Source: Pseudisothecium myosuroides
Lineage: Eukaryota; Streptophyta; Bryopsida; Hypnales; Lembophyllaceae
DNA length: 64,000 nucleotides
NCBI GenBank assembly: GCA_951799445.1
Contig: OX637288.1
Coordinates: forward strand, 45,647,288 to 45,711,287
Direction of reading: 5' to 3'
A program made the translations under genes and the position numbers. The first letter of the stretch is position 1. Each line of letters begins with the position of its first letter. The notes beneath the pieces are model-generated. The model was given only the letters and a program-made list of their open reading frames with translations. It made no database searches and was not told where the DNA came from. Below, in pieces: positions 25,101 to 37,260 of this stretch.

Positions 25101-28100
25101 AACTCCATTTGATCGTGGTATGAAATTGCAGCAGTTGAGCTCACTGCTCTAATGCTAAACGGCACAACTGTCAAACGCACCTTTCTCACAGGAGGTAAGC
25201 TAACAACAAGATCAACGTCGCTAGTTGGAAGAGCTAAACCGGTAGCATTTGAACCAAATATCTTTGCCCGCGACCTTGGCCACAAGACTTGCAGGGAGTG
25301 TGCCACCTTCTTCACCGCCGTATTGATAAAGGGCATCCGCAGTCTCTTCTCTGCAGCAACCTGTAGTGAAAAGAGTGTCTCAATCAGACTGTGATCACTC
25401 CATGATTAATGTTGAAGTCATAACTGATGAGTTGAAAAGTCGTTACGAACTAAATGTATTTTGTAGTTAGCTTTAGAAAAATACTAGCTCAGTGGAAATT
25501 CGATAGTCGAGAATGAATCGAGTTCAATTTGAAAAAATAGCAAATCCTCGACCGAGTCACATACCTGTACGCAGAACGTTTCAATCTCCTTGTGAAGAGC
25601 TGTATAAAAAAGCGTAATAGCCAGTTGGAGAGAGGGATTCTTCTTATATAATACACTGCTTTGCATCACCAAGGCTTCGTCAGCCTGCACACCCATGAGA
25701 ATGGCGGCATGATGGTGAGCTCAAACTTACACATGCGCCATTTTGCAACGTGCAAAATTCAGAATTTTCACTCAGCAGCAGAACACGAATGAGGCTATGA
25801 TCATGGAGGATTCTTCTTTTAAACATTCAGAGAGTATATATTAGACCTAATCAAGAATGATCACATAAGGCTCGAGCGTAACGACGTGCAACGGATGGAA
25901 GTTCAAATGAAAGAATGATATTTACCATGTGCTCTTGATCCAAGGTCAATGGGGGCACGGCTACCAAATGTTCCCGGGGCAAAGCTCCAGAACTGGGGCA
26001 TATTGGTGGGGTGCTGACTAAAACCCCCCTTCTTCTTCCATTTCCCACAACCGTGTCTCTATTGACTGCTTGAACGTCAAAGTTGTCCACGTCGTCCTTG
26101 TTCCACCAACTCGTAAGGCCCCAGTGGCGGGGGCTGGAGCTCCCAGACCTGGCAGACATCCAACCCTTCCTACGCTTTGGGCCAGCAACTGGCGAAGGTG
26201 GAGGTGGAGGTGGAGCATGACGAATCACAGGGGGAGAGGGTCGCCGACGTCTGCCCCCGGAAAAGTCTTGCACTCCCCGTGTGATGATGTGAGGACTACG
26301 TGCTTCTCGAAGACGAACAGTCTCATTCTTCACCATGGACCTAGAGAGGCCAGGGTCTCTCACCACCACAATAGGGCGTAACCTCGGCATAAATCCATCA
26401 CTCATAATGCCATCCACGACTCCCACTATATTACCCACATTCGGCCCAGCTGCTTGAAAGTCGTCGGAAATAGGCCCATAATTCACGGAAAAGTCGCTTC
26501 CAGTAGATCTGGTCAAACAGACACGTGGACCAACTTGGCTAGCCCCTATCTGGTCAAAGGATACTGGAACAGAAGTAGAAGGCTGAGAAGGAGAAGTACT
26601 AGAAAGATTGGAACTTGTTGACCCTTTGCCTCTGTATGGACCTGGGAGAGGATGAATACCAACAATATCATCGAGAACAGCACCAAGATCTGCCTCCCTA
26701 CGCGCCCAAGAGCTGTCATCTGAACTCATCGAACCAGGTCGAGAATATCCCATTCCTGTGTAGTCCGCTGAGTTCCAGTACATAACTCCACCACCAAAGA
26801 ACTGATTGTAGTCTTCTGCTTTCATGTGCGCAGCGTCCTCCATTTGTCGTTCTCCTTCTTCTTCCGAAACCACATACCCATCGAAGTCTTCAAAATCGCC
26901 TGCATAAGGTTCAAAGATTTCAAGGTCTGTGTCGTACAGGCGCTCTTCAACTTCAGAATCATCTCCTATCCTTGTTTTTCCGTTTGGAGGTGTCCTTGAC
27001 GCATATGGAGAGGACGTAAATGGGGAGAGAGTGACAACTTTAGGCTCATTTGAGTCCGGGTACCCAACCACTGGAGTAAGGCTGTACCCTTTGCGCACAA
27101 ATGGGGGCCAATCAAGGCTTCCAGGAGCAGGGGCAGTGTTGGAGATAGAAACCGAGGAGGCATTGAAACGCTTAGGCCAATCATGAACAACATCAAGGTG
27201 GAGTCGTTCTGAAGCTGTCGGACGCACGGTATTGCCTGATACTCGAACTTGCGAGTAGCCAGGCCATTCATGAGAATAAAACATTGCAAAGGCAGGAGGA
27301 TTATGTTGAGATCGAAGTGACCCACCCTTTAAGTTATGAACTAGGACAGGTTCTTCCGGAAAGAATGTTGGTGTAGGCCGTGAGGTGAACAGCTTGCCTG
27401 CGTATCACACGAACTGACAATCAGTAACAAGATATTCTATGACAAGACCGACCCTGTTCATCGAGTGATATACATAGGCCAAATGGACGGTTCGTGGTCA
27501 TAATTTAAAGACACCTTGGTGAAACAAGCTTACAGCACTGAATAATTCCAGAAATCTAAGAGTCTACTTATTCATAGTGAGAAAAGCTGAATACCTGGGG
27601 TACAAACCCCTGAGGGCAAGCTTTGTGACCGAAGCCCTGCCCGCCTGGTACTGGAGTCATGTACTGACTCTAATACCACTTCAACATCACCTTCAGCAAT
27701 CCCGCCCTCCTTCTCTTTAATCCTCAGCGCACTTAAGCCACTCGATTTACGGCCATGTTCTGAAGCTTCTCTTTGGGGCCGCAGCAGATCTGGTACTGTC
27801 CGTTGAAGAGCCGAGACATTCGGTGTGCTTGAGGACTTCAGATTTACAGGAACCTGTACATCAGATGCAACGACATCTATCGTTCCAAAACGAAGTGGTA
27901 AAGCCCTATGTTCCATGCTTTGTGAATCAAGATCACGTTTTTCTACCGTATCCGCTGGCTTGTCAAAGAGAACTTCTGGGTTCTCTCCTACAGTCGAAAC
28001 TTCTAAGACCTCGGATCCAGTAGTGGGCTCTTCCCCAACTGGTGACAGTACGCGAGTCTTCACTTCATCAAATTGTCTCGAATGACCATTTCGATCATGA

Positions 28101-31100
28101 GGTTTCGAGTTATCTACAGCGTTAAATAAGTCTAAAGTTTTGGAGACTGTTGATCCATGCACGTCCTCGACAGCATCAGAAACAACTCGATCACCACTAT
28201 CCTTAATCGGTTCTGTAGTATGGTCACAAAGGCCACTGCAAATATTGGAGAGTACCTCTACAGGACTATGGACAGGTAGAGAGGTACTGTTACTATTGAC
28301 ATCACCGTCACAGAAACTTGTGACAGGCTTTGAATCAGAAATTCCATACTCTACTCTATGACTACCGTTCATCTCAATCTTATGAGACTGACGTTTATCC
28401 TCACCCGGGTCAGTAATATCCACAATTGCTCCTGCGGGCGTGAGTTTTCCATGCTTGTGTGTCTTTGATTTCCGAATTGGAGACTTCGAGCTCTTAAGGT
28501 TTCCCGCACAAAATTTGGGGCTTCCTACAATATCGTTTGGGAGTTTCGCCCTTTGAGACGGCGGGACTGTCCCCTTCACATCCTCTTTTTTAACCTGTTC
28601 ACACTCCTGTAAAGATACGACATTATCATTGGTGGTGCTTGGCTGTTGCAAGGTGAAGTGATGAGATCAAAAGATCAAATAACCATGTGCGAAATCCAAG
28701 CAGACCTAAGAATTTTGATTATCGAGTTCCAAATGATGCCTCCAAATAAAAGATCGAGATAAAGTCAAGAGTTGCGGATTGAGAGAGGTATCTACCTCAA
28801 GAGATTTGCAATGCAAGTCAGTCAAATCCTTTTCCTCTTGCGAAATCTTCTGTACTGAGCTTCGTTTTCGCCTCTTTTTCTTATCTTTGCCCCCTTTGCT
28901 CTCCCCGACTCTGAGACTTTCAGCAGTCACTGATTTGGCACATGCTTCTCCTTCAAGAAGTTCAAACTCCACAGCTTCGTTCATTACTCTTGCTAATACA
29001 TTTCTCGATGTCCTTGCAATTCGATCTGACAATGTGTGTACATATTCCAAATTGCTAAAGAACAGACCATTCCTGCTTGTCAATGCGTAGCTTGCACCAC
29101 CAGACAAAACACCCAACTCAGCGACTTCCTTCAGAGCCGCCAAACCCGCAAGAACAGGCGACAGAGTTGGAGTGACTGAACAGCGTTGTGGGTATGATTT
29201 ATACTGATCAGCCTCAGTGTCCGAGAGACTGGTCCACTTCACGCTACTTCCTCCATGTTTTATACCCCTTAACAGCTCAGGAGGTCTCTTTGCAGGTTTG
29301 GCATTCCGAGCTGCATTTCTTGCTGATGAAACTGCGTTAATGACCTGCACAGCAAAAGAGAAAGCATAAATAATGGACTTACAGCATCAAAGATAGCCCC
29401 GACTGAGGTCTTCAACAACGCACGATCATACTGAGTCAAGTGCAATCAAACCAATGAAGATGAGCGCCCCAGGTAAGACGTCACCCTTCAACAATAAGAT
29501 GATCACATCTAGCACTATTTACCCACCTCAGATTTGGTTGCGGCCACCAGAGCAGCACGAATAGTTTTATCTTTCACATCGCTATCCACCCTGTCCCACC
29601 AATCGACGCAGCCCCGTTTCCTACCATGTAAACTCTGAGCTACTGCCGCTGATTCTAGAACATCAATACATCTTCCGGGAATTCGATTTGATCTCAATGA
29701 TTCATTCGTCTTGCTGCACCACGAATTTCTGGAGGCCCTTTTACTGCCCATCGCGAAGGTGTAAGATGACCAAATGGATATCTCCAACTTGTTAACTATA
29801 AAAGCTGCAACGCTGTAGTAACCCTGGACCTGCCACAATCAAATATTGTGAGACCTGAAAAATAAGACCTGAACACCTAGGTCGAATCGTGCTAGATTAT
29901 AATCAGTATACAGAGCAAAGTGTTTTCAGCACTTATATATGCAATTTTATTTGACAAAATACTTACTCATAGACGCCAAATCAGACCACACACGATCCAA
30001 TTAATGCTTAAGACTAATATGCCAGAAATTCTGGAAATCTACAAATCATGTTCAAGTAAATCCCAGATCATGGAAGAGGAGAAAGCACATTCCGCTCAAA
30101 TCAAGTCCTCCACAGAACAAGGGAGAGAACGTGAACAGACAGGTACCTGTAACCAGGGTGTCTCTTCCCAAGGTGATACCACCAATCCTAAGGAATGCTC
30201 AAGGAATTCTCCATACGATATTTCGTCCATAACTTCCAGAAAAACGTCCAAATTTTCAGCCAATTCCCTTGTCACCGTCAGAGAGTCAAGCGTAGGTTGA
30301 GATTCACAACCGATAAGACCTTTCTCCCCATCCTGTGAGCTGAATACTTGAATACCTTCGAAAAGCTTCTCTTCAGCTGATTGCTGATTTTTCAGTCTTG
30401 CCAAAAGACCATTTGCTTTCCTGTAACATAGTCCTGGAAGACTAATGCTATCTGACAGTGGAACACTTCCATTTGAAAGTTTTAATGTCCCTGCAGATTT
30501 TATGTCCACCTTCCCGTTGCCCTCCAGGTTACCACCAATGTTCATCTTTGAGACTTTTGAGGCTCGAACGCGTCTGGTATTGGAGTTGGCCCTCCCTTTC
30601 TTATCCTTCCCTTTCGATTGCTTCGAAGGGTGTGATGAAACTGATTCCGTATTTGATGGTATGGAAACACTTGAAACTGGAATGTCCGGAAGAATGATGA
30701 AGTTCCCAGGTCCATTTACATTCAACTTCTGTTGCATTTGTAACAAAAGCATGACCCAAGGCCTATCAAAGATGGTAAGGGCAGCTTGCCTTTGGGGTGA
30801 ACTCAGTCCAGAGAACCACTCTATCACTTTCTGCCTAACGATGTTGTCGTTTTTCGCCCCTGACTTGGAAATTGTGCTTGTGTCAACATCAGGAGGCTTC
30901 TTTGCTTTCAGTCGCTCAGCCGACCGATGATAAATGGCCATGTGATCCGTGAGGGCATCAACTGCCTGTTGTGTATCCATGGTGGAGAGATCTGCGGTAG
31001 AAGATTACAAAAAATTCAATACAAGCCCAAGAGCAAATAATTAAACAATCGTGACATACCAGCTAGTCATTTAATCAATATATTCACCAATAGCATATTC

Positions 31101-32161
31101 ACTAATCTCTTCAATCAAGGGGAAAGAGTAAATATCTGGCTTCATTCTACATTTTCCTAACTGGGGTTTAAAGAGCAAAAAGTCAAAAAGAGGTACAGAT
31201 AGCTCACAAAAATGAGAGAATAAAAAAAAAAACTGCAACTGCTCCAATCTAAAGCATGAATCTCGTCGAGCAGAACGTACCTCGAAGAGAGAACTCAGCC
31301 ATCAAGGAATACAATTAGTAGCAGGTCCCAATCAATTCCCCATAAAATTGCTTTTTGCCTCAACCCTGAGAGTTTGGGCCAAGGGTTGAATAACCACAAA
31401 CGATATTGTTTTCGTGCCTCGCATAAGAACCAATAACAAACCCCAACAATTCGTCTTAGCTGCACAAGTGATTAATGCACATGTCCACTTTTCAGACTCC
31501 ACAAAGACCAAAGAATTACATTACGAAAGATATGCAAAGGACTCAGTTTCGCTCTTCTACATCTTGTCCAAGAATCAGCAAATTCTTTTCAAATTACCAG
31601 CTATTATCGCCGTTGCCATCCTATAGACAATACAAATCCATCACCTGTGATCGCTTGCTTCAATGCGCAGCGACATTGAATGCTTGACCTAATCAACAAA
31701 ACGCAGAAACCAGTGCATCCCAAAACCTAAATCAAGGTCCCATTTCTGCCAATTTCTCGAAACATTACAACGACATGATCAAGCCTCCGATTACATAAAT
31801 TGGCCAAAGAAACCTTAACCCCGATACGCATTCGATTGTAATCCTAGAATTCACGCCATAAAACAAACATCGATCACGCAAGAAAGCGATTTTTAAACCC
31901 TCGCCAATTAAACCCTAACTCCTACTCTCCCTCAATTCCGTCGCCATCGCCTACAATTCCATGGTTTCGCAATACAGCATGTTTTCGGGAGGTTTTCTTG
32001 AATTGGTTGAGTGCGAGAAATGCAACTGTACGTTTCGAAAATGGCGAGTCCTAGCTAGAAAATTCAATCTGAGGCCATACTGCACCATTTTGCGCCACAG
32101 AGGAGTCTCCAGAGAGAGGAGCAGGCGGAGAGTGCGATGACGTACCTGCGACGAGGGCCAT
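22175..32161 (-). CDS. MEE44: Large MEE44-like nucleotidyltransferase / non-canonical poly(A) polymerase
   Basis: Seventeen coding exons with GT-AG introns and consistent phases: 32161-32146, 30991-30147, 29829-29527, 29344-28796, 28642-27595, 27397-25926, 25684-25565, 25360-25181, 25001-24930, 24756-24691, 24527-24276, 24075-23956, 23502-23440, 23254-23214, 23051-22974, 22735-22651, 22300-22175. They sum to 5,436 nt (1,811 residues). The first ~1,400 residues are mostly low complexity, with Lys/Arg-rich stretches, an acidic patch (about 1000-1050) and a Pro run 'HAPPPPPPSP'. The C-terminus is a polymerase-beta-like core: FGSN, then DVD (about D1499/D1501), a third Asp in 'RLDISFE' (about 1625), 'LALVLKQFLADRSLD', 'GGLSSYC', 'FLQHQQHLGRP' and the PAP-associated 'NNVGSTCFRIQQ'. 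The family adds nucleotides to RNA 3' ends. Assignment to the Arabidopsis At4g00060 (MEE44) group is from memory of that protein. The ATG at 30980 is an alternative in-frame start. Confidence 0.9.
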
Positions 32162-32350
32162 TGCTGTCGTCTGCCGTGATTTCGACCATCGCTTGAGGCT
32201 TCGCCAGAGGAAAGGTCAGTGTCGTAGAGGTTGACGCAATTGTGCTCCTTTCGCTGCTCCGGGACTGCAGGTTCGGAGATGGACGGAAGGATGTGCCACG
32301 TAATGTAATGACGTGGACGCTGACGTGGAGGACTCGAAGGGCTCGAGTTT
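32162..32350 (-). promoter_or_regulatory. 5' UTR / promoter region of the nucleotidyltransferase gene
   Basis: A GC-richer block immediately upstream of the first coding exon. It contains repeated 'gacgtgg/ccacgt' motifs (near 32298, 32313 and 32322) like plant G-box/ACGT cores. No TATA box is obvious. The frame upstream of the ATG stays open for a short way, so the exact start is inferred. Confidence 0.4.
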
Positions 32351-33690
32351 TAAGACGATTTAATGTTTAAAATGAGAATAATGGCAATTGTAGATTACTA
32401 GCAGGGCAACCGTTGCAACGTCTGAACCAACCACCTCTTGTAAGGTATACAACCCAATTACCATCCTGATTTGGAATTTGAACATCTTGGGCCAATTCCA
32501 AGAGGGGCACATTTTTTTCCTTAGAGGTGTGTGCTTGTTTCACAATCAAACCCAAGAGGAACATAATTTTCCGATTAAAATTGTAATTTATGTGGATTTT
32601 TGAAGTGGCCTGCCCTGAAATTACAAAGCTACCCATAGAGTGGAGTCGTAAATGCCCTATTAACAACCCATAACTGCCTTTCTATGTATCTATTAGAAAA
32701 TTTCCAGCGGTGCAATTTAAAATGACACGCCAAACTTTAGCTTTTAGCGTGTAGTAGTATGGTAGTCTGACCACAGGCCCTCCTTGTAAACCCATACCCC
32801 TACCAACACACAACAAAACTTGAGGCTAAAGTTCTGACATCCTGACATGCTACCTAAATTTTGGATAAAAGTTTGCTTGTAGAAGTCCAATTTTAGGAAT
32901 GCAACTTACTGACCGGACATGCTTCTCTCGAAAACAGCAACAAAACTCCTCTTTCTGCTAATACCTTGTCCAAGTCAAATGGGTCTGCCATTGCAAATTG
33001 AAGTGTCCCGATTGATTTTACAAAGGGCATGCGTTGAAAAACGACGTTGGCTGCAATTGTTGGGATATTACATATCCCCTAGGTGTGCCAAATCATTTGG
33101 CGTGGTAGTGTGGCGCAGACTATTGGAGATGCTCTTAGCACTTAAGTATTTACGAATCGTGTATTGACACGTTACCCCTTATCCCTTAATGGCATTATTG
33201 TACTGATTTTGTCAAAATCTTGAATGGATTTGGCTAATTTTTTAGACAAATTTGGATGTTTGAACGGACAAAATTGGAGCCAAAAGTACGGGATGGAATT
33301 GGGTAGAGAGTGGTGATGGGCTAGTTTATCTTATGAGAAAATGTAGTACGTAGTATTTTCTTGAATTTGATAGAATTTGATTTTCATTTCAACGCTTTTT
33401 TTCAATTTTTGGATGAAAAGTTGTAAAGATATAAATGGATGGAAATGGATGAAAGTTTTGACACACCAGAGTTGAATATTTTAGAAAAATATTCAAAGGA
33501 AGCTATATGTCAAATTATGACAGGTGGTCAAAATTTTGTAGGTTGGTCTCATTTTGGAATCTCTCATGTTTAAAATTTCTGAAAGTGCAATATATAAATT
33601 TCTATAATCCTCATTTCGACACTATGAAAACATAAAATTTGCACTCTTATCTGTCTTTGTAATCGTATCCATACCTATAGTTGTAATTGT
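32351..33690. other. Intergenic DNA, no gene seen
   Basis: Mixed-composition sequence without a supportable gene. The ORFs at 32367-32666 (minus) and 32919-33167 (plus) show no domain or splice partner. Confidence 0.5.
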
Positions 33691-33699
33691 ATCCATATT

Positions 33700-33860
33700 T
33701 GTACTTATATTACATTGTATTCATATTCATACTTATATATTGCATTCATACTCGTACTTATATATTGTATTCATATTCATACTTATATATTGCATTCATA
33801 CTCGTACTTATATATTGTATTCATATTCATACTTATATATTGTATTCATATTCATACTCC
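33700..33860. repeat. 25-bp minisatellite with 50-bp higher-order period
   Basis: The phrase 'acttatatattg' recurs every 25 bp. Alternate units carry 'cattcatactcgt' and 'tattcatattcat', giving a 50-bp composite unit anchored at 33731, 33781 and 33831. The overlapping Tyr/Ile-rich ORFs are by-products of the repeat. Confidence 0.85.
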
Positions 33861-34149
33861 TACCCTTGTTCATTGAGGTGCTCATATTTATTTTCAGCAG
33901 GCCTGTATTTTTCAGGGGATGGTACAGTATGTCCACAATAGAAACGTGCCCCCAACAAGACCTCCTTTATATGGCTGGCCAGACGAGATCCCGCATCAAT
34001 AGAGGCACCCCAACAGTGTGTCAAAATCCCTGTACACATCCAATCCCACGGCAAGTTAGCCCATATCAAAGTTGTTGAGATTCAGAGCAAGGCACACCCC
34101 CAGGCGGGATAATCTGCACGGCATGTCTCCATCCACATGTCCGAGAAGG

Positions 34150-34670
34150 CCGGGGATGATCTCGGTCCTTGCCGGCAGCCACGGTCAACCGACCCCCTCG
34201 CTTGTCCTCAAGGGAAAATACTGAAATTTTTTATTTGCCACGCATGATAAATATGCAAATTTTGAATTCATATTTGCAATGAGAGGCCTCAAATTATCCA
34301 AGAGATGTGTATAAGGTAAATTAATTGAGCAAAAAATAGGGGGGCTTTTTTTTTACTTGCACCCCTAGAATGACTTGGAGGGGCCAAGCAAGGGGGCCAG
34401 TTCACCCCGACCCTTGGCAGCGGCTGGGGTGAACTGATCCCTTGCTCATCTCCCCTAGTCATTCCAGGGGTGTAAGTAAGAAAAAGCCCCCCTATTTTTT
34501 GCTCAATTAATTTATCTTTAGCACATCCCCTATCTAATTAGAGGCCTTTGATTGCAAATATGAATTCAACATTTGCAAAATTTTATCAAGCGCGGCAAAT
34601 AAAAAAAATGTCAGCGTTTTCCTTCGGGGACAAGCGAGGGGGGCGGTTCACCCTGGCCCTTGCAGCTTGA
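34150..34670. repeat. Long imperfect palindrome (foldback element)
   Basis: The two arms pair around a centre near 34425. Left 'ccccctcgcttgtcc' (34193-34207) matches right 'ggacaagcgaggggg' (34628-34642). Left 'tttgaattcatatttgcaat' pairs with right 'attgcaaatatgaattcaa'. Left 'aattgagcaaaaaatagggg' pairs with right 'cccctattttttgctcaatt'. A GC-rich inner hairpin ('cagttcacccc' / 'ggggtgaactg') forms the tip. Arms are about 230 bp each. No ORF is present. Confidence 0.88.
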
Positions 34671-35254
34671 TGGACAAACTGCCCCATTTGTCACCAGTGA
34701 GTGAGAGCTCCATCCTGCCGGTGCACCTCGCCCCTTTTTATTACCATGTGGGGGAATTGGAAATGCACTATTTTAAAATGCACGGTGGGCGGGGAGGGAA
34801 AAGGCGACGATAGGTGCTGATAGAGTGGGTGCGAAGAAGCTCCGGTCGGGTCTAGTCTGGTCCACTTGTTTTCAACCAAAAAAAATGAAAAAAAAAACAC
34901 TTGGGGTGAGCAAACTACATGATTCGTGTATCATTGATGCCTACTATTCCACGGCCTTATTTGACAACAGACCTACCTTACCAGTCATTGGGGTTGAACC
35001 TCCGCGTTATGTGGACCAAGACATCGACTGAAATTCCGCGGCCTGCCATCCCTGCCTTTTGATTGAATTTCAACTCACTTACAAGTTCCGGAGGTTGTGG
35101 ACAGTACCCATCACCCATGCTACAGACATCCTATTGGGCTGTTCCAATACTTTTGCATAATAACTTACTTCCTTTGTCTCAAAAGAAATCCATGGTCTCT
35201 CATAGTTTGCTTTAAAAGAGCCCATCCTCTTGAAATTGATTGTACAATCCATAC

Positions 35255-35490
35255 CAAGTTGTTTGTTTGTTTTGTTTGTTTAATATGTTGAGATCTCCCG
35301 GACTGTGCGTCCCTCAGTGGCGTGCTTGGTATCGTCAGAAAGCCCTCGGCAAGGAGGGGTGCATTAGCTTTGTTTCGTGGCATTTGAACCCACGGTGCGA
35401 AAGATATTGAATGTCAAAGTTTTTATTGATCACAAAATTAGAAAATTACTTTTTACTTTTGTTTTGATTGTGGCAACAGCACAAGGCTCC
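35255..35490 (-). repeat. SINE-like unit, copy 1, with (AAAC)n tail
   Basis: Read on the minus strand, a ~200-bp body ends in a GTTT/AAAC simple-repeat tail, the arrangement expected of a SINE or truncated LINE. The conserved core includes 'cagtggcgtgcttggta' and 'ctttgtttcgtggcatt'. A weak B-box-like 'GGTTCAAATGCC' lies near the middle on the minus strand. Confidence 0.6.
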
Positions 35491-35499
35491 ATACCTTAA

Positions 35500-35730
35500 G
35501 TTTGTTTGTTTGTTTGTTTGTTTGTTACGTTGACATCTCCCAAACCATGCGTCTCCCAGTGGCGTGCTTGGTACCGTCGGAAAGTCCTCGACGAGGAGGG
35601 ATGCACGGGCTTTGTTTCGTGGCATTAGGACTATGGCGGGAAAGTTATGGATTTTTGAAGTTTTTATGAATGGAAAAATTAGAAAATTACTTTTAATTAC
35701 ATTTTGGTTGTGGCAACGGCACAGGGCACA
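35500..35730 (-). repeat. SINE-like unit, copy 2, with (AAAC)n tail
   Basis: Direct-orientation relative of copy 1 with the same core and the same end region ('aaaattagaaaattactttt', then 'tggttgtggcaacggcacag'). The tail is six tandem GTTT units on the plus strand (about 35500-35525). Confidence 0.65.
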
Positions 35731-36599
35731 CTAGTCAAGTCTTGAATGGACATCAAGTGGTTGTAAAATGGATATGTGACAGACAATGAATGGATTGAGG
35801 ATAAAGTAGGGGTTCAATAAAGTCTATTAGATATTGCTTTAGGATGTCAGATTTGTTGTCAAACTTAGATTGGTTTAACATGTGCTTTAGTCCATTTTCA
35901 ATTATAATGATAGGTGGACATTCCTATATTTAAAATCAAAGTTGACCACCCAACTACCTTTTATGGAGAATGCAAAATCTATTAGATTAATTTGACACAA
36001 ATATGAGTCAGACTTAGAAAAGGAAAGGTCACATTTAGGACCCTCGTTTGTTGCTTATTGCAATTCCCAATGCTTCTTCTTGGTTTCTCCATCTCTCTTT
36101 ATAGGTTGCATGTGTATGCATTTTGCTAGATCTACTATCAAGAATAGGTGCCTAGGACAGACATTTTTGAAAAATCATAAATAATTCAACATTGCTTAGA
36201 AAATTATGAAACCACTTGTGTTACATGCCGCATCCATTTTTCTTTCTCAGGAAAATAAACTAAAAATCTTCCCGTCCATGGAAGTCCATAAGAAAGGTGG
36301 ACTAGCCCTTAAATAGTTGCTTTTAGAGCAGACTACTTTAGTGGAAAACTATAGGAGTATCACAAATTAATTTTGAGACAAAAAAAATATAGAATACAAT
36401 TGTAATTTGATTTTGCTATTTGATCCTTATATTGTGACTAATTTTATACTTTAGCGTGATAGTACAATTACTTTGCCAAAATCGAGCTCAAATATAGAGA
36501 TGTCTATTTTACAAAGTTTGGTCCTACAACACCTCAAATTGAATTATTTATAGATTATATTTTTGAAACTTAATGGGGGGATAACATGAAAGACATTAG

Positions 36600-36843
36600 A
36601 AGAGATTTGAAGCCATTAGAAGACTGCTAGTTCTGAGGGCGTTCCCAGCCTTAGAACTCTGCCACATGCGTAGTCTGACGTGGTCAAGAGAGTGTCACCT
36701 CGAATTTTTTGAATTTTTTTCACTTTCGGATAGTTTTATTTTTTTAAATAAAAATTCTGACAGCATTACTGCTGGTTCATAATAGTGGAATTGGAAAGGA
36801 GAGCAACCCTGAAACGGCCCTTCGGAGGCCTCAAATCTCTTAT
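36600..36843. repeat. MITE-like inverted-repeat element
   Basis: Left end 'aagagatttgaagcc' and right end 'ggcctcaaatctctt' are inverted repeats with one mismatch, enclosing about 215 bp without an ORF. No clear target duplicate. Confidence 0.55.
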
Positions 36844-37114
36844 AATATAGATGCTTCCTACATATTTATACAATCAAATGTTTAAATTCATCACCAATGT
36901 TTTTCAATCAATTATCAAGTAAAACCATTCATCTTTAAATGAAACAAATCACCCAAAATAGAATTTTGTTTCTTTGAAATTAAAATTTGGTATGCTTGAT
37001 TGGGATTGCGTAAGAATAGAATGTTAATTATGCAAGACAAAAATGTCAATAATATTCTGTATTGTGCAAAATTCTTTGAATGGCACAATATTGGTTGCTA
37101 GGTTCTATCTATCT

Positions 37115-37260
37115 ATACCTTAAGTTAGGTTGGTTGTTTGTTTTGGTGAGATCTCCTGGACCATGCATCCCCTGGTCATGTTCTTGGTACCATCAAAAAG
37201 TTGTCTGTTAGGAAGGGTGCATGCCTTTGTTTCATGGTGTTTGGACCTATGGACTTTTAA
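37115..37260 (-). repeat. SINE-like unit, copy 3 (partial)
   Basis: Shares 'gagatctcctggaccatgc', 'ttcttggtaccatc' and 'gcctttgtttcatggtgttt' with copies 1 and 2, but it is more diverged and keeps only one or two GTTT tail units. Confidence 0.55.

Noticed and set aside
30445..30930. 161-codon plus-strand ORF
   Set aside because: Antisense to exon 2 of the nucleotidyltransferase gene. No domain and no splice partners.
33687..34078. Tyr/Ile/Ser-rich ORFs of 84 and 112 codons
   Set aside because: They are translations of the 25-bp minisatellite and change frame with each unit.
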